DNA of 10,104 nt from positions 1 to 10,104 of the forward strand of contig JALNYY010000148.1 of the NCBI GenBank assembly GCA_023229605.1, in the 5' to 3' direction. This document shows positions 1-5,726 of this stretch, one piece after another (the stretch's first letter is position 1; every line of letters starts with the position of its first letter). The notes beneath the pieces are model-generated. The model did no database searches, was not told where the DNA came from, and saw only the letters and a list, made by a program, of their open reading frames with translations. Both the position numbers and the translations under genes were made by a program. The DNA is from Methylobacter sp. (GTDB lineage: Bacteria > Pseudomonadota > Gammaproteobacteria > Methylococcales > Methylomonadaceae).

Positions 1-1
1 G

Positions 2-427
2 ACCATTTCGTTGGCCGGTTCGGCGCAACGGCTGGAAATTGACGCTTCGTTGATAAAACTGACGCTCAATAGCGCAATACCTGTTGAAGAAATAGCAGGG
101 TTATTAAAAATTAAACGGACTGGCGATATATTCACTTTTGCCAAAGATTATTTGTATTTATTTTTGTTTCAATGTGGGCAGTCAGAATTACAGCAAGTTT
201 TGGCGCATTTATTCAGCTTGCCGATGGAAGATTTGTTTTTAGGACAAGAAGTGTTTTGTAATTCGGATGAAATAATACATGAAATAAAAAACATCCCAGT
301 GCTAGGCAACGATTATAGTTTGTCTCAAAAAAAACCAATGGACTTGGTTAATGAAGCACCACCGGATAACAATAAGAAGCCCAGAAGGGCGGCCGTACCC
401 GCACCATTAAAATTAAAGCCCAGCTAA
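2..427 (+). CDS. bcsE: BcsE, C-terminal fragment (c-di-GMP-binding GIL domain protein), 5' end outside the window
   Basis: The frame is open from the left edge, so only the C-terminal ~141 residues are seen. They carry an RTGD tetrapeptide (bases 116-127), matching the RxGD I-site-like motif by which the BcsE GIL domain binds cyclic di-GMP, inside a stretch reading IKRTGDIFTFAKD. About 99 residues follow the motif, close to the ~105 that follow it in E. coli BcsE. In enterobacteria BcsE is a cytosolic c-di-GMP sensor that docks on BcsF and on BcsRQ and raises cellulose output. The last ~35 residues are rich in Pro, Lys and Asn and look disordered. bcsF begins one base after the stop, which supports the assignment. 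A TTG at base 11 could be read as a start but is more likely internal. Identity rests on the motif and the neighbours, because the sequence around them is divergent. Confidence 0.82.
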   Translation, partial: TISLAGSAQRLEIDASLIKLTLNSAIPVEEIAGLLKIKRTGDIFTFAKDYLYLFLFQCGQSELQQVLAHLFSLPMEDLFLGQEVFCNSDEIIHEIKNIPVLGNDYSLSQKKPMDLVNEAPPDNNKKPRRAAVPAPLKLKPS

Positions 428-428
428 C

Positions 429-617
429 ATGAACATCAGCGATTTTACTATTACCGTAATGGTTTCACTTTTGACGGGGGTTGGCATTGGTTTGGCCATC
501 AAGGATTTATGGCGCGCTCTTGTTAAACTGGCCGCCGGAATGATGCCGAAACCTAATATACTAAAAACTGTCGATTTTATGCATTTCTTTGGCAATAACG
601 GCTGGAAGGACAAATGA
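429..617 (+). CDS. bcsF: BcsF, small single-pass membrane adaptor of the cellulose synthase complex
   Basis: A 62-residue protein with one N-terminal hydrophobic segment (about residues 5-25) followed by a basic, amphipathic cytoplasmic tail. This is the size and layout of E. coli BcsF (63 aa), which recruits BcsE to the inner membrane next to BcsG. Sequence similarity to the enterobacterial protein is too low to judge by eye, so the call relies on topology, length and position between bcsE and bcsG. The ATG lies one base after the bcsE stop, and the TGA overlaps the bcsG ATG in an ATGA junction (614-617), suggesting translational coupling. The antisense ORF over the same region is a shadow. 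Confidence 0.78.
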   Translation: MNISDFTITVMVSLLTGVGIGLAIKDLWRALVKLAAGMMPKPNILKTVDFMHFFGNNGWKDK

Positions 618-2203
618 ACCTAAGCGAAGCCGGTTTGGGGGTATGGAATATTTATTTCATTCTCAAATTAATTTTGTTTGTTAACGGGGTAATTGAATTC
701 AACTACTTGCGGAACTTGGCGCTTGTGGCGTTTTTGGCGCTTCCTACCCGGCATAAGTGGCAATCGGTCTTGCAGCAACTGATAGCCATTCCCTTGGGCG
801 CTTATTTGTTTTATGACGATTCTTATTTTCCGCCTTTATCGCGGGCGCTGGCCCAATCAGAACAACTGGCTGAATTTGACGCCAGTTATTTATTTGAATT
901 GGCGGCGCGTTTTGTGTCGTTAAATTTTGTGCTGATATTGTTTGTAACCACGGTGTTTTATTTCTTGTTCTATAAAATACTGCGGGTTAGCGTATTGGTG
1001 GTGGGCGCCATCGTTTATTTGCAATTGGTTAATAGCAACTTGTCGCTGCCTCAGGCCAATAAGGCCGTTGATAATGTGGCGGCGGCTGAAATGAATACGG
1101 TTGAAGCATCAGGAAGCACATTAATTGAACAGCTAAACAAATATAAAAACGATTTTTTTGCAAAACAATCCGCGTTAAAACTAACTTTTAATAAAGAAAC
1201 GCAAGTTAAAAACACATTCGATGTTTTAGTGCTAAGCATTTGCTCACTGGCGTGGGATGACGTTAAATATTACAAACAAGAAAACCATAAGTTATTTAAA
1301 GAGTTTGATATTGTTTTTGACCGTTTTAATTCTGTCTCGTCGTATAGCGGCCCGGCAATTATCCGTTTACTTCAGGCAAACTGCGGGCAAAAACGGCACA
1401 CAGAGCTGTTGACCAGCAATTTGGATCCGCAATGTTCACTACTGGAAGGTCTAAAAAGCGCCGGTTTTGATATTGAGTTGATGCTGAACCATGACGGTAT
1501 GTTTGACAACTTCTTGTCTTTAATTAAAGACAAAGGCGGAATGGATGCTCTCCCTATCCAATATAACTTAAGCCCTTACTTGTTAAACTTCGATAATTCA
1601 AAGATTTATCGTGACGCTGACATTTTTTCGAAGTGGTTGCAGGATCGGGAGCAACAAAAGGAAAACAAGAAATTCACTTTCTACAATACGATCAGCTTGC
1701 ATGACGGTGTCCGCCTCCAAGAAAGCAAACAACTGAAAGCATCCGAAACCTATGAGCAAAGATTGGTTACATTGCTCGATGATATGTATGCGGTATTGGA
1801 TGGATTGAAAAAGGCAAACCGCCCGATTGTTGTGTTGTTTGTCCCGGAACATGGCGCAAATATCCGCGGGGACAAAATGCAGATTTCCGGAATGCGCGAA
1901 TTGCCCAGCCCTCGAGTGACCAATGTGCCGGTAGGTTTGAAGGTGATTGGCAATAACATGCAACGTATTGGCGAACAAAAGCATGTCGCCCAGCCAAGCA
2001 GTTTCTTGGCAATTGCCCACCTCGTCAAGCAACTGCTTGAACAGGATGTGTACGGTAAAAATGAGTTTGATCCTGAAACATTGCTCAGTAATATCCCTGA
2101 AACTTCCTGGCTTTCAGAGAATGAAGGTTCAACGGTCATGCAATACAACACAAACTATTATTATTCGTTCGACGATAGCGAATGGGTCAAATACAACGAG
2201 TGA
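614..2203 (+). CDS. bcsG: BcsG, zinc-dependent cellulose phosphoethanolamine transferase
   Basis: A 529-residue inner-membrane enzyme (E. coli BcsG has 559) that moves phosphoethanolamine from phosphatidylethanolamine to glucose units of nascent cellulose in the periplasm. Residues ~12-140 form four or five hydrophobic segments; residues ~200-529 are the alkaline-phosphatase-fold periplasmic domain. All the active-site residues I can place are present: Cys210 in SICSLAW and Ser245 in SYSGPA (zinc ligand and nucleophile, 35 residues apart as Cys243 and Ser278 are in E. coli), His363 in SLHDG, Glu412-His413 in VPEHGA (zinc ligands), and Arg428 in SGMRELPSP. The family stretch ending TNVPVG is also present. 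The enzyme therefore looks functional, unlike the BcsA encoded downstream. The start overlaps bcsF by four bases. A C-terminal tail beyond residue ~480 is less recognisable. Confidence 0.96.
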   Translation: MNLSEAGLGVWNIYFILKLILFVNGVIEFNYLRNLALVAFLALPTRHKWQSVLQQLIAIPLGAYLFYDDSYFPPLSRALAQSEQLAEFDASYLFELAARFVSLNFVLILFVTTVFYFLFYKILRVSVLVVGAIVYLQLVNSNLSLPQANKAVDNVAAAEMNTVEASGSTLIEQLNKYKNDFFAKQSALKLTFNKETQVKNTFDVLVLSICSLAWDDVKYYKQENHKLFKEFDIVFDRFNSVSSYSGPAIIRLLQANCGQKRHTELLTSNLDPQCSLLEGLKSAGFDIELMLNHDGMFDNFLSLIKDKGGMDALPIQYNLSPYLLNFDNSKIYRDADIFSKWLQDREQQKENKKFTFYNTISLHDGVRLQESKQLKASETYEQRLVTLLDDMYAVLDGLKKANRPIVVLFVPEHGANIRGDKMQISGMRELPSPRVTNVPVGLKVIGNNMQRIGEQKHVAQPSSFLAIAHLVKQLLEQDVYGKNEFDPETLLSNIPETSWLSENEGSTVMQYNTNYYYSFDDSEWVKYNE

Positions 2204-2224
2204 CGGTTAAACGGGGACATGGGC

Positions 2225-2407
2225 ATGGGGGATGATAAAAGTGATGTGGGCCGGTTATATGCAGCGGTTGCCATTTCGACGGACAGCTATATCGAAGTTG
2301 AAGAGAATGAAGCCATTGTGAAAATTAAGAAAAAATGGCCGTTGGTCAATCAAATCTTAGCAAATAACGCCGTGCTTCCGGTTAACCAAGCCGATAAAGC
2401 AACTTGA
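2225..2407 (+). CDS. bcsR: BcsR, small regulatory partner of BcsQ
   Basis: About 60 residues. The conserved core is near the end of the protein: an acidic stretch, then KIKKKWPLVNQIL, which matches the KRWPLL signature of E. coli BcsR (62 aa). In enterobacteria BcsR binds BcsQ, and the pair forms a cytosolic regulatory complex needed for BcsA stability and for BcsE recruitment. An ATG at 2219 would add two residues. I prefer 2225 because the only purine-rich site, ACGGGGA at 2211-2217, is too close to 2219 but lies about 7 bases from 2225. The TGA shares one base with the bcsQ ATG (TGATG, 2405-2409). It sits 15-20 bases after bcsG, the widest gap between genes inside the operon. Confidence 0.85.
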   Translation: MGDDKSDVGRLYAAVAISTDSYIEVEENEAIVKIKKKWPLVNQILANNAVLPVNQADKAT

Positions 2408-3174
2408 TGCGTATTTTGTCTATCCAAGGCCTACATGCGGGTGTGGGCGCGTCCACATTCGTTGCCAATGTCGCGCGGATGCTGCGTGAGCTTAACCAAG
2501 ACATAGTGGTTTTTGATTTAAACCCCAATAATATGTTGCGCTTGCATTTTAATATGGATTGGCAAGAGGGTGGCGGCTGGGCGGCCAATATGTGTGAAGG
2601 AAAAGCATGGCATGAGGCGGCCTTCTTATGCGAACAGGGCATACACTTCCTGCCTTTCGGCCAGCTTGACGGGCAAAAATATCAAAACCTGATGGCCGAA
2701 GGCTTGCAGGAAAATGGCTTGGCCAATTATTTAGGGGCGCTGGTTTTGCCTGATGAAGCCTGGGTTTTGTTAAATGTCCCCAGTGAGTTGAATACCTTAA
2801 GCCGGCAGGCTTTGCAGGCGGCCCACATTATCCTGCGGGTATTGGAGCCCAGCGTTGCCTGTTTAGCCCAATTGATGGGGTCAATGCAATCAGCTTATTT
2901 CCATGGTGATGCCGGGTTGGACAATAAGGCGTTATATGTTGTGAATAAGTTGATGTTAGGCAGCGAAATCGACCAGGAAATGGCATTAATTTTTAAGCGC
3001 CAGCTGGCAAAAAAACGGCTGCCGGTGAATATCCACTTTGATGAGCATGTCAAAGAGGCCTTTGCCCACCAAACAACATTGAACGCCTATGCGCCGGAAT
3101 CCGCTTCCGCGCAAGAATTTAGGGCGGTTGCAGTGTGGTTGATGGGGCATTTCGGGCGTTCGGGGGCAGAATAA
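2407..3174 (+). CDS. bcsQ: BcsQ, MinD/ParA-like (SIMIBI) NTPase-fold protein of the cellulose synthase complex
   Basis: A 255-residue protein, close to E. coli BcsQ (250), and alignable from residue 1: the stretch ILSIQG..AGVG matches the family P-loop start. Further matches are VVFDLNPNN..RLHFNMDW (residues 35-52) and LPFGQL (82-87). BcsQ works with BcsR at the inner membrane to stabilise BcsA and recruit BcsE. The Walker A region is degenerate: HAGVGAST replaces the RGGVGTTT of E. coli, which already lacks the canonical lysine, so Gly11 and Thr15 both become Ala. Asp37 is kept, but the LIDLP switch region reads LLNVP, with Asn123 in place of Asp. Nucleotide hydrolysis therefore looks unlikely, though binding and scaffolding may survive. 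The ATG at 2407 is chosen over the TTG at 2404 because it gives the family N-terminus. The stop overlaps the bcsA start as TAATG. Confidence 0.9.
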   Translation: MRILSIQGLHAGVGASTFVANVARMLRELNQDIVVFDLNPNNMLRLHFNMDWQEGGGWAANMCEGKAWHEAAFLCEQGIHFLPFGQLDGQKYQNLMAEGLQENGLANYLGALVLPDEAWVLLNVPSELNTLSRQALQAAHIILRVLEPSVACLAQLMGSMQSAYFHGDAGLDNKALYVVNKLMLGSEIDQEMALIFKRQLAKKRLPVNIHFDEHVKEAFAHQTTLNAYAPESASAQEFRAVAVWLMGHFGRSGAE

Positions 3175-5726
3175 TGGTGGAGGTAAAGGCCTTTTATAAA
3201 GGGCCGGACATGCCATGGGATGAGCTATTGCTTTCCTTTGTATTCCAGCCGACGATAGTGCGGGACGATTGGGCGGCTTTTAAAAGGACGCTTTTTGACG
3301 GCAAACAACGGTTTGGGGGCACATTGGCCGGCATGTTTATCTTCGTGTTTTTCTTGGTTTTTTTCCAACAAGCACGCGGTACTGATGTGGCCTTGGCCTT
3401 GAAAAAATTCTATCCCCAGGTCACATGGGCAAGACCGGCAGGGGCGGATGCGCTACGCTTCGTGGTGCAGTCGGTTTGGCTGTTGGTTATCCAAACAAAA
3501 ACGGCGCAGCGCACAATTTCTTGTTATCTCAACCTGTTTTGGCGCTTATGTGGCTTTGCAAAATGTATTGTGTTGCTCCCTTTTGCGGGCATCAGCAAAA
3601 CAGTCAGCTTTATCCGCAACAACATTGAATTTTTGGCCGGAATTGGCAGCGGCCAATTCGCGCCGAAGTTTTATCTATACGGCATTGCATTGCTGGCTAT
3701 GTTTTGTATTGTGGCGCCGTTTGACATGCCCACGCAAACCGCTTTTATTTTGACGTTATGTCTGGTTGCCATGACGGCACGCGCGGCTGGCGGGGAATGG
3801 GCGCGCTTGATCCTGGTTGCTTTGTCATTGGCGGTAACGGCACGCTATTTATGGTGGCGCTATACATCCACATTAGATGTCGACAGCGGCAGTGATTTAT
3901 TTTTGGGCGTCATGTTAATTGGCGCCGAAACCTATATGGGCTTGGTGTTATTGCTTGGTTTTTTTCAGCTGGTATGGCCATTACGCCGACAACCGGCAGC
4001 ACTTCCTGCTGACCCGGCCCTATGGCCTAGCGTGGACATTTTCATCCCGGCTTATCATGACGATTTCAATCTTGTTAAGTTGACAACGCTTGCCGCGTTG
4101 AGTATTGACTGGCCGGGCGACAGGCTTAATGTCTACATTATTGATGGTGGCAAGCGCCCATCCATCCAGGAATTTGCCGTGCAAATGGGCGCCGGCTACA
4201 TTAGGCGCGAGGACGGCTTTGACACAAAAGAAGCCGCCATCAACCATGCATTGGCCGCAACAAACGGTGATTATATAGCCGTTTTTGCTTGCGGAGATGT
4301 TCCGGTACAGTCTTTTTTACAGCTGTCCATGGGGTGTTTTTTAGCAGATGAAAAACTCGCGCTTATCCAAGCAGCCCGTGGTTTTTATCCCCTTAAAAAT
4401 ATTTATAATGAGGATAACGGCTTATCGGTCGCATCTTTTATCGGCGGTTCATGCCTGGTTTTAAAGCGGGTGCCATTGCTTGAAGTGGGCGGGCTTGCTG
4501 CCGGAATAATTGCAGAAAATGCGCGCATGACATTGCGCTTGCACCGCAAAGGCTATGGTTCCGCCTCCATTAATCCGATACAGGTGGCCAGCTTAGTCCC
4601 AGAAACGTTGTCGGCGCAAATCGGACGGCGACAACGTTGGGCGTATGCTATGGCGCAAATTTTCCGCTTAGATAAGCCTTTATTGTGGGCCGGGTTGAGC
4701 ATAACGCAACGTTTGGGGTATGCCAGTGCGATGCTGCATTTGCTGGACGGTATTCCGCGTTTGATTTTTTTATTGGCGCCATTAGGTTTTTTATTGGGGC
4801 ACAGCCATTTGATCTATGCGCCAGCCGGTGAAATTGTGGTGTACGCGCTTCCCACCGTTGTGCTCGCAAGCACCGCCCTTTCGTACCTACATGGAAGGCG
4901 CCGGTATTCAATGTCTGGGGGCGTTTACGAAACCGTTTTGGCGTTGTATGCCATCCGCCCGGCTATAGCCGGGTTGCTTGGCCTTAAATTAGGTTCCGCC
5001 AATGCAACGGTTAAAAGCGGCGCTTTTGACCTTGCCCGGTCTAAACCTTATCTATCCCTAATTGGCCTGAATTTTCTGGGAGCTGTTTTTGCTGGGCTGC
5101 GTTTTTTTCTCGGCCCGGCTGATGAACAGGCTATGGTGCTGCTTTATTTGGCATGGGTGGCCTATAATTTAATGTTTTTGGGAGCGGCGTTAAGCGCAAC
5201 GCAAGAAAACCAACGGAAGCTGTTGCAACAGCGCATCCCAGACAGTGCTGAGGCCATCATAAAAAACGCATCCGGGCGCTTAATTGGCGCGGTGCTGGAG
5301 GATTATTCGGATTCCGGGCTTGGCCTGCGCATTAATGCAAAAACGGCGGCAATTGAAAAAAATGAAAGAATTTATGTGTCAATTAGGCGTGCCGATAGGG
5401 AGTTTGTATTTCCTGCGCGGGTCGCTAATATCAACCAAGGTGCTTTGGATGTTTTATTAGAAAATTTAACGATGCAACAGCAGCGAGAGTATGTCCAATG
5501 CACTTATGCCTGGACGCCAAAACATCACAATAACTCCCAGGATGAAGCTTTGTCCGGTTTAAACGCAATGGTCGTGGCCAGTCTTCAGGGTTATATCGTT
5601 CTGGCAAGGATGTCACCGAAATTTATTACTAAGCCTTTTTTGTTTTTAGGGGCGTTCCTGGGGTTTGCCAAAACGTTGCTGCCTAAAAATATTAAAGATG
5701 AACCTATCCAACATGAGCACGCTTAA
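3174..5726 (+). CDS. bcsA: BcsA-like cellulose synthase subunit (GT2 plus PilZ) with degenerate catalytic motifs; probable pseudoenzyme
   Basis: An 850-residue inner-membrane protein (E. coli BcsA 872) with the BcsA order of parts: N-terminal hydrophobic segments, a GT2 domain (about 286-500), further membrane segments (to about 670) and a PilZ domain (about 683-785). Conserved landmarks include YLWWRYTSTL, WPSVDIFIP and the start of DGG. However, DCD of the DxD motif reads ACG (Ala372-Cys373-Gly374), TED reads AEN (447-449), QxxRW reads RRQRW (485-489), FFCGS reads FIGGS, and the QTPH-to-gate region is about 20 residues short. In the PilZ domain DxSxxG is kept (Asp710-Gly715), but the first Arg of RxxxR is Leu683. 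UDP-glucose polymerisation as in known BcsA is therefore not expected. The ATG at 3174, sharing a base with the bcsQ stop, is preferred over an upstream GTG at 3135. Homology is certain; loss of activity is inferred. Confidence 0.93.
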   Translation: MVEVKAFYKGPDMPWDELLLSFVFQPTIVRDDWAAFKRTLFDGKQRFGGTLAGMFIFVFFLVFFQQARGTDVALALKKFYPQVTWARPAGADALRFVVQSVWLLVIQTKTAQRTISCYLNLFWRLCGFAKCIVLLPFAGISKTVSFIRNNIEFLAGIGSGQFAPKFYLYGIALLAMFCIVAPFDMPTQTAFILTLCLVAMTARAAGGEWARLILVALSLAVTARYLWWRYTSTLDVDSGSDLFLGVMLIGAETYMGLVLLLGFFQLVWPLRRQPAALPADPALWPSVDIFIPAYHDDFNLVKLTTLAALSIDWPGDRLNVYIIDGGKRPSIQEFAVQMGAGYIRREDGFDTKEAAINHALAATNGDYIAVFACGDVPVQSFLQLSMGCFLADEKLALIQAARGFYPLKNIYNEDNGLSVASFIGGSCLVLKRVPLLEVGGLAAGIIAENARMTLRLHRKGYGSASINPIQVASLVPETLSAQIGRRQRWAYAMAQIFRLDKPLLWAGLSITQRLGYASAMLHLLDGIPRLIFLLAPLGFLLGHSHLIYAPAGEIVVYALPTVVLASTALSYLHGRRRYSMSGGVYETVLALYAIRPAIAGLLGLKLGSANATVKSGAFDLARSKPYLSLIGLNFLGAVFAGLRFFLGPADEQAMVLLYLAWVAYNLMFLGAALSATQENQRKLLQQRIPDSAEAIIKNASGRLIGAVLEDYSDSGLGLRINAKTAAIEKNERIYVSIRRADREFVFPARVANINQGALDVLLENLTMQQQREYVQCTYAWTPKHHNNSQDEALSGLNAMVVASLQGYIVLARMSPKFITKPFLFLGAFLGFAKTLLPKNIKDEPIQHEHA

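Noticed and set aside
1598..2032. 144-codon - strand ORF inside bcsG
   Set aside because: It lies fully antisense to the conserved BcsG active-site domain; no family features.
3448..3753. 101-codon + strand ORF inside bcsA in another frame
   Set aside because: A shadow of the BcsA N-terminal membrane region, rich in Cys and Trp with no domain.
3174..5726. bcsA as a frameshifted pseudogene
   Set aside because: The frame is open throughout and the altered motifs are in-frame substitutions and a clean deletion, so I annotate it as a CDS and discuss loss of activity separately.
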